Below, in pieces: positions 1 to 6,804 of a stretch of 45,345 nucleotides of DNA. A program made the position numbers and the translations under genes. This DNA is from an uncultured bacterium (GTDB taxonomy: Bacteria > Verrucomicrobiota > Kiritimatiellia > CAIVKH01), in NCBI GenBank assembly GCA_903906425.1, contig CAIVKH010000328.1:1-45345 (forward strand), given 5' to 3'. Under the pieces are notes generated by a model, which ran no database searches, had not been told where the DNA came from, and saw nothing but the letters and a program-made list of their open reading frames with translations. Numbering within the stretch: the stretch's first letter is position 1; each line of letters starts with the position of its first letter.

Positions 1-50
1 GGTCAGTCGCTAAGTTAGTGAAGACAGAATGGGGTCAGTCGCTAAGTTAG
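1..50. repeat. 18-bp direct repeat pair, 32-bp period
   Basis: The 18-mer GGTCAGTCGCTAAGTTAG occurs at 1-18 and again at 33-50. Only two copies are visible because the window begins at the first. Similar short G-rich direct repeats are often found next to REP-associated transposases, but no transposase is present here. The 32-bp period equals the palindrome spacing of the dispersed element elsewhere in the window; with two copies this may be chance. Confidence 0.6.
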
Positions 51-64
51 CAGTTAATGAAAGT

Positions 65-129
65 GCCGTACCCGCCGCCGGAGATTATCGCCTTGAAGAC
101 AAGGCGAAATCTCAGCGGTAATGTTGGCC
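65..129 (+). other. attC-like integron recombination site 1
   Basis: The single strand would fold as an attC site. The inner stem TCGCCTTG (88-95) pairs with CAAGGCGA (100-107). The L'' box GCCGGAGATT (77-86) pairs with L' AATCTCAGC (108-116) and leaves one extrahelical G, a hallmark of attC. The right core is GTTGGCC (123-129). The left core near 65-71 is degenerate (GCCGTAC). This should be the site of the preceding cassette, which lies mostly outside the window. Confidence 0.6.
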
Positions 130-153
130 AGCGATAGAAAAGCGGATCGATTT

Positions 154-402
154 ATGAGCGATGTTTCAGCAAAAGCAACTTGGACTCCAAGCAGTGCAGT
201 AGCAGGCATTGTAGCTGGTATCTTGGTTTATATTTTATCCGCGCCACCAATCATGATCGCTATGACGCGACACAATCCACGGGAATGGCCCTCGATTTAT
301 TATCCCCTTGCCTGGGGATTTCAATGTGATTGGACTCATTCGCTATTTCAATGGTACTTCGACGATGTGTGGAAAGCTGATACAGAGATCAGAGGTGAGT
401 GA
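154..402 (+). CDS. small single-span membrane protein in a gene cassette
   Basis: A protein of 82 residues, function not recognised. A hydrophobic stretch at about residues 14-37 should form one membrane helix. The C-terminal half is rich in Trp, Tyr and Phe (motifs YYPLAWG and FQWYFDDVW) and probably lies on one side of the membrane. An upstream in-frame ATG at 121 overlaps the attC core GTTGGCC, so the recombination point would fall inside the gene; the ATG at 154 is therefore preferred. The gene ends 6 bp before the left core of the next attC-like site, which is the normal arrangement of an integron cassette. Small membrane proteins of unknown role are common in such cassettes. The coding call is moderately sure; no function is assigned. 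Confidence 0.6.
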   Translation: MSDVSAKATWTPSSAVAGIVAGILVYILSAPPIMIAMTRHNPREWPSIYYPLAWGFQCDWTHSLFQWYFDDVWKADTEIRGE

Positions 403-408
403 TGAAAA

Positions 409-535
409 GGCCAACCAGTCGCCGGACTTTACCCGCGCCATCTGGGGCGCTTCCAATGATTGGAAATATGAGCAAGGCCCTTCTCCAAAGATTGGAACTT
501 GTCGGCGCGGGAAAAGTCAGCGGTAATGTTGGGGC
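409..535 (+). other. attC-like site 2 with a 47-bp repeat in its loop
   Basis: Left core GGCCAAC (409-415) faces right core GTTGGGG (528-534). L'' GCCGGACTTT (421-430) pairs with L' AAAGTCAGC (513-521), leaving one extrahelical G. CCCGCGCC (432-439) pairs perfectly with GGCGCGGG (504-511). The terminal loop (440-503) is occupied by the dyad-pair element at 451-497. Without the loop the site would be about 63 nt, similar to its two neighbours. Confidence 0.7.
451..497. repeat. dyad-pair element, copy 1
   Basis: Perfect palindrome TTCCAATGATTGGAA at 451-465 and a decayed copy CTCCAAAGATTGGAA (two mismatches) at 483-497; starts 32 bp apart. It lies in the terminal loop of attC-like site 2, between two cassettes. 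Confidence 0.85.
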
Positions 536-573
536 ACATTGAACGATTAAGGAACAGGGATGTCGATTGATCC

Positions 574-918
574 ATGAAAAGAATACTCGTAGTCGCATCT
601 GTCGCAGTTCTGCTTTTGGGTTGCTCACTTTACAGTCGCCACGTGCAATTGACCGTGGTCAACGAATCGGCTGCAACACTCACGAACATTTTCGCCATCG
701 GCTCCGGATTCTCAGTGTCCGTCGGCTCACTCGCGCCCGGTGCGAAACAGCAAGTCCCTTTGAAGAGCAATACGGGGCCATTCAAGCTTGAGTTTGACGC
801 CAGTGGCAAACACTTTTCTGAAGCGTCGCCAAAGAACCCGTGGGACGGCATGAAAGAGCTCATCATGACCGTCACGACCAATTTTCGTATCGATTGCGCA
901 AGTGTCACCACGTTCTGA
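574..918 (+). CDS. small cassette-borne lipoprotein, unknown function
   Basis: A protein of 114 residues with a lipoprotein signal: MKR, then a hydrophobic run ending in the lipobox LLLGC, with the acylated Cys at residue 17. The mature part (residues 18-114) looks like a small beta-rich domain, with alternating hydrophobic residues in the region HVQLTVVNES and a Gly/Ser-rich middle. It should be exported and membrane anchored. The gene sits between attC-like site 2 (ends 535) and site 3 (starts 931, 12 bp after the stop), so it reads as a complete integron cassette of roughly 460 bp. No family recognised. The start codon is set by the signal peptide. Confidence 0.7.
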   Translation: MKRILVVASVAVLLLGCSLYSRHVQLTVVNESAATLTNIFAIGSGFSVSVGSLAPGAKQQVPLKSNTGPFKLEFDASGKHFSEASPKNPWDGMKELIMTVTTNFRIDCASVTTF

Positions 919-930
919 ACAGCCGATGCG

Positions 931-994
931 GCCCAACCAGAGGCCGGACTTTACGGCTCGAAGACAAGGCGAAATCTCAGCGTTGATGTTCCAG
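931..994 (+). other. attC-like site 3 (chimeric arms)
   Basis: Left core GCCCAAC (931-937), L'' GCCGGACTTT (943-952), L' AAATCTCAGC (972-981), right core GTTCCAG (988-994). The inner stem is imperfect. The left arm matches attC-like site 2 almost base for base, and the right arm (961-990) matches site 1 at 28 of 30 positions, so the two halves do not pair as well as in sites 1 and 2. Confidence 0.55.
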
Positions 995-1020
995 CGCATG
1001 GAAGTTGTCGCGGGGAAGGG

Positions 1021-1067
1021 TTCCAATGATTGGAATTTTGTGTCACGGTCGTTTCCAATCATTGGAA
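1021..1067. repeat. dyad-pair element, copy 2
   Basis: TTCCAATGATTGGAA at 1021-1035 and TTCCAATCATTGGAA at 1053-1067, both perfect, 32 bp apart. Because the centres are G and C, the two arms could also pair with each other as a 15-bp stem with a 17-nt loop. It ends 16 bp before the GH16 gene start and begins 26 bp after attC-like site 3. Confidence 0.95.
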
Positions 1068-1083
1068 GTGAAGGAATGACGCG

Positions 1084-2535
1084 ATGAAGATTTTTATGTG
1101 CGCAGCAATCGTGGCCGCGGCGGGTGTCGTTTCGAAATGCGGAAGCGAACAGCGCGGGCCGTCGGTGGTCGTGATCGTGGGCGATGGGCGGACCTTTTCA
1201 TCGCCCGCCTGCCCGGGAAGCTCCGGCTGGGGCGACGCGATGCCGCAGTTCTTTCAGGCCGGCGTCGTCGCCACGAATTTTGCGTCGGACAAGAACGGCC
1301 AGGCCGTCGCGATGAGGCCGACGTTTGTCATTGCAGGTTTCGGACAGGGCGATGCGGAAGCGAAAACTCCGCTGCCGGATTTCCGAAATAGAATTCAGCA
1401 ACTCATCGCCGCCGCGAAGAAGATCAACGCGACGCCGGTGCTCGTCACGCCGCCGGTATTGCGGACGAACGATCCGGTCAGCGCGAAGACGTTCACGAAC
1501 ATGCCGCCGCCAGCCGACGCGCAGCCGTACGCCGATGCGATCCGCGAAATCGGCGCGGCCGAAAAAGTGACCGTGCTCGATCTGCGCGGCGAAATGCAGA
1601 AGACCTACCGCGAGATCGGCGACCGCGCCTGCTGGTTCCTGCATCCGCCCGCCGACATCACAAAAGAAGTCGCGACAAACGTCCGCACGAACAGGGAATG
1701 GCGCGGGCCCAAACCGCGCAACCCGCAATATTTCTCCAGCACCGGCGCGGACACGCTGGCGCAGTGGATCGCGACGCTGATCCGCGAAAGCGATTCATCG
1801 CTCAGGAATCTTCTCCGTGATCCCGCCGGGCCTCCATCGCCGGACTACAAGCTTGTGTGGAGCGATGAATTCGACGGCAGCACCTGGACCAATAACTGGT
1901 CGTGTCGCGATCCGGGCAAACGCAAGGACGGCTTCAACGATCCCGCGTGCATCCGGCTCGATGGCGAGGGGCATCTCGTCATTGATGTGCGACGCGAAAC
2001 CAACGGCGTTCACGCCGGCATCGCGTCAACCGACCGCAAGCATCAATGGAAATATGGCTACTTCGAATGCCGTTGCACGATTGCCGATGACGATGGCTAC
2101 TGGAGCGCATTCTGGATGATGTCCAACCATGTCGGCGATCCGCAGTCCGGGCGCGGCAAGATTGACGACACCGCGAATAACGGGACCGAAATTGACATTT
2201 GCGAGTGCATGAAAGTGCAGGGCGATGTCGTCCACCAGAATCTCCACTGGAACGGCTACGGCGATGATCACAAGAGCAGTCCCTTCGACACGTTCGTCCC
2301 CGATCTTCGCAAGCAGAAATGGCACGTGTTTGCCGTGGATTGGCGGCCCGATGGCTACACTTTTTATGTGGACGGCCGCCGCGCGTGGGAAACCACCGAC
2401 GCGATCTCTCAGACCGAGGAATACATCATCCTATCCATCGAAATTGGCAAATGGGCCGGCGACGTCAGCAAGGCAAAACTTCCCCAGCAGGTTATGTTCG
2501 ACTGGGTCCGCGTGTATCAGCGGCCGGCAAAATAG
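1084..2535 (+). CDS. GH16 beta-glucanase with a degenerate SGNH-like N-terminal domain
   Basis: A secreted two-domain protein of 483 residues. After a short signal peptide, residues about 25-240 follow the layout of an SGNH/GDSL esterase (rhamnogalacturonan acetylesterase type), but the nucleophile block reads GDGRT instead of GDS and the block III Asn position reads FGQGD, so this half is probably not a working esterase. Residues about 260-480 are a GH16 domain: WSDEFDG near the start, a YWSAFWMM strand, and the catalytic motif E369-I-D371-I-C-E374. GH16 enzymes cut beta-1,3/1,4-glucans, agarose or related galactans by a retaining mechanism; the exact substrate cannot be read from the sequence. 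AAGGA lies about 10 nt upstream of the ATG, and a dyad-pair element sits just before it. The gene is convergent with the next one, with only 3 bp between the stop codons. Confidence 0.9.
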   Translation: MKIFMCAAIVAAAGVVSKCGSEQRGPSVVVIVGDGRTFSSPACPGSSGWGDAMPQFFQAGVVATNFASDKNGQAVAMRPTFVIAGFGQGDAEAKTPLPDFRNRIQQLIAAAKKINATPVLVTPPVLRTNDPVSAKTFTNMPPPADAQPYADAIREIGAAEKVTVLDLRGEMQKTYREIGDRACWFLHPPADITKEVATNVRTNREWRGPKPRNPQYFSSTGADTLAQWIATLIRESDSSLRNLLRDPAGPPSPDYKLVWSDEFDGSTWTNNWSCRDPGKRKDGFNDPACIRLDGEGHLVIDVRRETNGVHAGIASTDRKHQWKYGYFECRCTIADDDGYWSAFWMMSNHVGDPQSGRGKIDDTANNGTEIDICECMKVQGDVVHQNLHWNGYGDDHKSSPFDTFVPDLRKQKWHVFAVDWRPDGYTFYVDGRRAWETTDAISQTEEYIILSIEIGKWAGDVSKAKLPQQVMFDWVRVYQRPAK

Positions 2536-2538
2536 GCT

Positions 2539-3435
2539 TCAGATTTTCTTCTTCAACTGAATCGGTTTTTTTCCATCGGGCTTCGGCGCGAACATGTCCG
2601 CCGGCGTCAGTCCGCATTCGCGGATCATGTCGAGGCAGTATTCGAGCCGGCCGAGATCCGGCCCGCTGTTGTTCGTGCCGAAGCTGAATTTCGCGCCGGC
2701 GGCCTTCGCGCGCTTGATGAACGTCGCGCTCGGAATCCGGTAGCGCGCGCCGATCTCGATGGCGATGCCATTCTTCACCGCCGCGGAAATCACGCGGTCC
2801 ATCCGCTCCGGCGTCCAGAGTTTGTCGTAGTCGGTCGCGATCACTTCCGGCAGGAATGTCGCGTTCACGTAGATGTCGATTGGTTCGTTCTCCATGATGC
2901 CGGTGATCTTGTTCACCAGCATCTCCATGAATGCCTGCGCGTCGGTCACCTCGACCTCGTTCGTCATCCACAGCCGCATGCGCTTGCCGCGCTGGTCGGT
3001 GAACGTCATCGCGTCGGTGAAGACGTAATCGAATTTCGCGATGGTCTCCGTCGAAAACATGTTCACCCACTCGCGACCCTCCGCCTGCATCGCATGAAAC
3101 ACCGGCTGATCCTTGATTCCGTCGAACCACTGCGCAGCCGCCACATCGTTCGTAATCGGAAACCCGACGCCGCAATTCACCGCCACGCCGTAGCGGATGC
3201 CCGTCTCGCGCGAGTGCTCCAGCAGTTGCTCGATCGTCAGCCCGCCCTTCAGGTGCGAGTGAAAATCAATCACCGGAAAGCCTGCGCGATTCAGCTCCGC
3301 GATTTCGCGGATCGCCGAGCCGCCCGCCGGAGCGTCGGCGGCGTGCAGAACTTCCAATGATTGGAAAAATACGAGGGCGGAAGTTCCAATGATTGGAAAC
3401 AGCCGGCGGGAAAACGGACTAACGATTGATTTCAT
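2539..3435 (-). CDS. exported PHP/amidohydrolase-like metal-dependent hydrolase
   Basis: A protein of 298 residues. H59 and H61 in DFHSHLKGG match the first metal-binding HxH of PHP and amidohydrolase-type TIM barrels. The end of the fold, GTNNSGPDLGRLEY, resembles their last strand. Substrate unknown. The first 35 residues form a believable Sec signal peptide: MKSIVSPFSRR, a hydrophobic run, then cleavage near LHA-AD. The odd part is that the hydrophobic run is encoded by a dyad-pair element (3352-3398): residues about 14-17 (PIIG) and 24-28 (FQSLE) are the two palindromes read in two frames. No in-frame ATG lies between the element and the mature domain, so the start at 3435 is preferred. 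There is no clear Shine-Dalgarno. Longer upstream extension in this frame runs antisense through kdsA and is rejected. Confidence 0.8.
   Translation of the reverse strand: MKSIVSPFSRRLFPIIGTSALVFFQSLEVLHAADAPAGGSAIREIAELNRAGFPVIDFHSHLKGGLTIEQLLEHSRETGIRYGVAVNCGVGFPITNDVAAAQWFDGIKDQPVFHAMQAEGREWVNMFSTETIAKFDYVFTDAMTFTDQRGKRMRLWMTNEVEVTDAQAFMEMLVNKITGIMENEPIDIYVNATFLPEVIATDYDKLWTPERMDRVISAAVKNGIAIEIGARYRIPSATFIKRAKAAGAKFSFGTNNSGPDLGRLEYCLDMIRECGLTPADMFAPKPDGKKPIQLKKKI
3352..3398. repeat. dyad-pair element, copy 3 (inside a signal peptide)
   Basis: Two perfect palindromes TTCCAATGATTGGAA at 3352-3366 and 3384-3398, 32 bp apart. It lies within the 5' end of the exported hydrolase gene on the minus strand and is translated as part of its signal peptide. 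Confidence 0.95.
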
Positions 3436-3525
3436 GCCGGCGACTACAGCACAGCGACCAGCGCGATGCAAGGGCGTCGGCCTCTTGACAGCTTGTGAGG
3501 CGTCAAGCATCGTGCGCGGTCTGTG

Positions 3526-4344
3526 ATGACAAAGATTGTTTCCATTGGCGGCGTGCGGTTCGGCTGCAATGCCGGGCTGGCGCTGATTAGCGGGCCGTGC
3601 GTGATCGAAGGGCGCGAAAAGTGCCTGGCGATTGCGCGGGCGCTGGCCGCGCTGGCGAAGAGCGAAAAAATTCCGCTGGTGTTCAAAGCGTCGTTCGACA
3701 AGGCAAACCGCTCTTCGATCAAGTCCTATCGCGGTCCCGGCATGGCGGCGGGTCTGGAAATTCTGGCCGAAGTGAAACAGAAATTCGGGCTGCCGATTCT
3801 GACGGACATTCACGCGGTCGAGCAGGTGAAGCCCGCCGCGGAGGTTTGCGATGTTTTGCAAATTCCCGCGTTCCTCTGCCGGCAGACGGATTTGCTCGTC
3901 GCCGCGGGCGAATCGGGCTGCGTGGTGAATGTGAAAAAGGGCCAGTTCCTCGCGCCGGGGGACATGAAGAATGTCATTGCGAAAATCGAGGCGACGGGAA
4001 ACACGAAAATTATTTTGACGGAGCGCGGCGCATCGTTCGGCTACAACAACCTCGTGGCGGACATGCGAAGCCTGCTGGTGATGCGCGAATTCGGCTATCC
4101 GGTTGTCTTCGATGCAACACACAGCGTCCAGCGACCCGGCGGCGGAGGCGATTTCACCGCGGGCGACGGCAAATGGGCACCGCATCTGGCGCGCGCGGCG
4201 GTCGCGACCGGCTGCGATGGAATTTTCATGGAGACGCACCTGAATCCGGCGGAAGCCATGTCGGACAAGGAGAATTGCGTTCCGTTTTCAGCGATGAAGA
4301 AACTTTGGCGGCAGTTGAGAGGAATCGATGAACTTGTCTCCTGA
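3526..4344 (+). CDS. kdsA: 3-deoxy-8-phosphooctulonate synthase
   Basis: Condenses phosphoenolpyruvate with arabinose 5-phosphate to give KDO 8-phosphate, the first committed step toward the KDO sugar of the LPS inner core; cytoplasmic. The 272 residues match the usual KdsA length. Diagnostic stretches are ISGPCVIEG, the FKASFDKANRSS phosphate-binding segment, LTDIH, DVLQIPAFLCRQTDLL and DATHSVQRPGG, then the C-terminal HLNPAEAMSDKEN. A GTG precedes the ATG by one codon; the ATG is preferred. Upstream is a perfect TTGACA (3485-3490), but no convincing -10 box at normal spacing. It is the first gene of a five-gene run and overlaps kdsC by 17 bp, suggesting translational coupling. KdsD and KdsB are not in the window. 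Confidence 0.97.
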   Translation: MTKIVSIGGVRFGCNAGLALISGPCVIEGREKCLAIARALAALAKSEKIPLVFKASFDKANRSSIKSYRGPGMAAGLEILAEVKQKFGLPILTDIHAVEQVKPAAEVCDVLQIPAFLCRQTDLLVAAGESGCVVNVKKGQFLAPGDMKNVIAKIEATGNTKIILTERGASFGYNNLVADMRSLLVMREFGYPVVFDATHSVQRPGGGGDFTAGDGKWAPHLARAAVATGCDGIFMETHLNPAEAMSDKENCVPFSAMKKLWRQLRGIDELVS

Positions 4345-4858
4345 ACAACGTGCGGCACTTGTGAAGTGCATCGTGTTCGACGTGGATGGCGTGCTGACCG
4401 ATGGCATGGTCCACGTGGGCAGCGATGGCGAATCCAAATCGTTTAACATCCAGGACGGCCACGGAATCGTCGTGGCGCGAAAGATGGGATTGAAGATTGC
4501 CTTTCTGACGGGCCGTGCTTCCGGAGGCACGCAGATGCGCGCGCGGGAGCTGCAGATTGACGAACTTCACGAAAGCCGCGCCGGCAAGGGTCCGGCGCTT
4601 CGCGAGGTGCTCTCGAAGCTGCACGTGAAGCCGCAGGAAACCTGTTATGTCGGCGACGATCTCGTGGATCTGCCGGCGATGCGGCAGGTTATTTTTCCTG
4701 TCGCGGTGGCCAATGCGGTTGCGGAGGTGAAGTTTCACGCGGCGTGGGTCACGACCCGGCGCGGCGGCGATGGCGCGGCGCGCGAAGTGATCGAGGCGGT
4801 TCTGAAAGCACAGGAGCGATGGGCCTATGCGGTGCAGAAATACATGGAGGATGAGTGA
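4328..4858 (+). CDS. kdsC: KDO 8-phosphate phosphatase
   Basis: A HAD-superfamily phosphatase of 176 residues that removes phosphate from KDO 8-phosphate, the product of the upstream kdsA. Motif I is FDVDGVLTDG with nucleophile D18 and D20, typical of the small, capless C0 HAD enzymes. Motif II is FLTGR, and motif III/IV is CYVGDDLVDLPAM. Direct adjacency to and overlap with kdsA make the assignment firm. The C-terminus is followed at once by lptC: the lptC GTG start overlaps the kdsC TGA stop (GTGA). Confidence 0.95.
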   Translation: MNLSPEQRAALVKCIVFDVDGVLTDGMVHVGSDGESKSFNIQDGHGIVVARKMGLKIAFLTGRASGGTQMRARELQIDELHESRAGKGPALREVLSKLHVKPQETCYVGDDLVDLPAMRQVIFPVAVANAVAEVKFHAAWVTTRRGGDGAAREVIEAVLKAQERWAYAVQKYMEDE

Positions 4859-5382
4859 GCAGATTCCGCGTCGCGCTCATCCTTTTTCTTCTGCCCGCCC
4901 TGGCATTTGCTGCGTCGCGCGAAAAAGCGCCGCCACCCGTGGAGACCAACCGCGTCATCCACGTGATTGATTTTCAGGTGCCGCAGTACGACACCAACGG
5001 CGTGATGACCGGAATGCTCAGGGGAAACGACGCGAACATTTATCCGGATCGCATGGCGGAAATCAGCGGCGTGCGCATGGACATCTTTCGCAACACACTG
5101 ACGGGCCGGGTGGCCGACGTGCGCGTGACCTCGCCGAAATGTTTTTATCATGCGGACAAGGGCTACGCGGTTTCGGAGGAAACGATCCGCATCGCCCGCG
5201 ACAACATGATTATCACGGGCAGCAATTATGTGATAAACTCGAAAGACCAGCGCATGCAGATTAATCACGACGCAAAGGTCGTCCTGCTTGGCGTACAGAG
5301 CGACTCGATCAGCGGAAGAATTCTGGGGACGAATGCGCCGCCCGCCCGTACCAAGGGCGCGCAGAAGGTGAAGCAGCCATGA
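4855..5382 (+). CDS. lptC: LptC-like LPS export periplasmic protein
   Basis: A protein of 175 residues with an N-terminal hydrophobic segment (residues about 5-20, ending ALAFAA) that is either a signal peptide or the single inner-membrane anchor usual for LptC. The remainder alternates polar and hydrophobic residues in the LptC/OstA beta-jellyroll pattern, including the early DFQVPQYDTNG and a late NYVINSKDQRMQI strand. In the Lpt bridge, LptC passes LPS from the LptBFG transporter to LptA. Start is GTG, with GGAGG about 4 nt upstream and a 4-bp overlap with kdsC. Sequence identity alone is weak, as is normal for LptC; the position between kdsC and lptA makes the call. Confidence 0.8.
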   Translation: MSRFRVALILFLLPALAFAASREKAPPPVETNRVIHVIDFQVPQYDTNGVMTGMLRGNDANIYPDRMAEISGVRMDIFRNTLTGRVADVRVTSPKCFYHADKGYAVSEETIRIARDNMIITGSNYVINSKDQRMQINHDAKVVLLGVQSDSISGRILGTNAPPARTKGAQKVKQP

Positions 5383-6002
5383 AACTGAAATGTATTGTCG
5401 GATTTTTTCTTGTGGTGGCGGGCGTCTGCTTCGCGCAGACCGCGACGCCGCGGCACGCCGCTTCGCAGGACCCGCTCGCCGCGGCGTTCAAATCTCACGC
5501 GACAAATGAGGAGCAAATCACCGTCATCACATCGGATCGGCTCTTCTACGACTACAAGCAGAAGTTCGCGCTCTTCATGACCAATGTCGTCGTCGTTGAT
5601 CCGCGCATCAAGATCACCGCCGAGCAGATGACCGTCTTCTTTGACGAGAGCAACAAAGTCAGCGCGATCAAATGCGAGCGAGACGTCCATATTTCGCAGG
5701 AGGACAAGACCGCCAAGGCCGACCTGGCGACCTACGATGTCCACTCCGGCGACATCGTGCTGACCGGCGGCAAACCCGAAGTCCTCCAGGGAAAAAATGT
5801 GATGACGGGTGACCCGATCATCTTCAATCGCGACAACAACACCGTCACCGTGCCCGGAACAATCCAGAAGCCGCGCATCGTTTTCGTGCCCGGTCAGAAC
5901 ACCGGCTCGATGGATCTGCTCGGCGCGGGAAACGTCGGCGTAAGAACAAACAGGGCGAACAGAACAGGTGGGAATCCAGGTGGAACTCAAACCCAGCCAT
6001 AG
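5379..6002 (+). CDS. lptA: LptA/OstA-family LPS transport protein
   Basis: A periplasmic protein of 207 residues with a clear signal peptide (MKLK, hydrophobic core, cleavage after CFA). The body holds OstA-type repeating strands: ITSDRLFYDYKQKFALF, NVVVVDPRIKITAEQMTVFF, KADLATYDVHSGDIVLTGGKP. LptA forms the periplasmic filament that carries LPS to the outer membrane. The last 30 or so residues are a Gly/Asn/Thr-rich low-complexity tail. The ATG overlaps the lptC stop (ATGA), and the 3' end overlaps lptB, so the genes should be translated together. Confidence 0.88.
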   Translation: MKLKCIVGFFLVVAGVCFAQTATPRHAASQDPLAAAFKSHATNEEQITVITSDRLFYDYKQKFALFMTNVVVVDPRIKITAEQMTVFFDESNKVSAIKCERDVHISQEDKTAKADLATYDVHSGDIVLTGGKPEVLQGKNVMTGDPIIFNRDNNTVTVPGTIQKPRIVFVPGQNTGSMDLLGAGNVGVRTNRANRTGGNPGGTQTQP

Positions 6003-6723
6003 TCCGCTGGTGCGGACCGAGGATCTCGTCAAAATTTACGGCGGCCGCCGCGTCGTCAACGGCGTCAGCATTGACGTCAACGCCGCCGAAATCGTCGGCC
6101 TGCTCGGCCCGAACGGCGCGGGCAAGACCACAAGTTTTTATATGACCGTCGGCCTCATCAAGCCCAATGGCGGCCGCGTTTTTTTCAAGGGCCGCGACGT
6201 GACGAACATGCCGATGTACAAGCGCGCCCGCATGGGCATGGGCTACCTCGCGCAGGAACCGTCCATCTTCCGCCGCCTCACCGTCGAACAAAACGTCATG
6301 TCCATTCTCGAAACGCTGCCGATCAATTTGCGCGAGCGCCGCCGCCGACTCGCGATCCTTCTCGACGAACTCAAGATCGGCCACCTCGCCAAGCAGCGCG
6401 CCTACACGCTCAGCGGTGGCGAACGCCGCCGCCTCGAAATCACCCGCGCGCTCGTCACCAATCCGTCGCTCATCCTGCTCGACGAACCGTTCAGCGGCGT
6501 TGATCCGCTCGCGGTCTATGACGTGCAGCAAATCATCATCGAACTCAAAGGCCGCGGCCTCGGCATCCTCGTCACCGACCACAACGTCCGCGAAACCCTC
6601 GCCGTCGTGGACCGCGCCTACCTGATTTGCGAAGGCAAGGTCCTGCGCGAAGGCACGCGCGATTTCCTGATCAACGACCCCGTCAGCCGCGAACTTTATC
6701 TCGGCCCCCGCTTCAGCATGTGA
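5968..6723 (+). CDS. lptB: LPS export ABC transporter ATPase
   Basis: An ABC ATPase of 251 residues that powers LPS extraction from the inner membrane together with LptF and LptG (not in this window). Walker A GPNGAGKTT lies at residues 47-55, the Q-loop in YLAQEPSIFRRLT, the signature LSGGE at 148-152, Walker B LILLDEP around 169-175, and the H-loop in VTDHN. The FRRLTVEQN context is typical of LptB. Start is GTG at 5968; a second in-frame GTG at 5980 is possible. It overlaps lptA by 35 bp (or 23 bp). A dyad-pair element follows 12 bp after the stop and is the only repeat or hairpin before the convergent neighbour. Confidence 0.96.
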   Translation: MGIQVELKPSHSPLVRTEDLVKIYGGRRVVNGVSIDVNAAEIVGLLGPNGAGKTTSFYMTVGLIKPNGGRVFFKGRDVTNMPMYKRARMGMGYLAQEPSIFRRLTVEQNVMSILETLPINLRERRRRLAILLDELKIGHLAKQRAYTLSGGERRRLEITRALVTNPSLILLDEPFSGVDPLAVYDVQQIIIELKGRGLGILVTDHNVRETLAVVDRAYLICEGKVLREGTRDFLINDPVSRELYLGPRFSM

Positions 6724-6735
6724 CGCGATCGCGCT

Positions 6736-6782
6736 TTCCAATGATTGGAAATTCACGCGGCGCAAAGTTCCAATGATTGGAA
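6736..6782. repeat. dyad-pair element, copy 4
   Basis: Perfect palindromes at 6736-6750 and 6768-6782, 32 bp apart, between the convergent ends of lptB and the DUF6504-like gene. The spacer is in the reverse orientation relative to copies 9-12. No classical terminator is visible in this gap. Confidence 0.95.
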
Positions 6783-6804
6783 ATATTTTGCGTGCGCCGC
6801 AGGG

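Noticed and set aside
451-1067. A CRISPR array, because repeats recur at a fixed 32-bp step
   Set aside because: The units are palindromic 15-mers in isolated pairs scattered over 45 kb with similar spacers; there are no cas genes and no array of unique spacers.
3485-3510. A full sigma-70 promoter for kdsA
   Set aside because: TTGACA is perfect but no acceptable -10 box lies 16-18 bp away.
2539-4239. A 566-residue minus-strand frame extending the exported hydrolase upstream
   Set aside because: The extension runs antisense through kdsA with low-complexity Arg/Ala content; the signal-peptide start at 3435 is far better supported.
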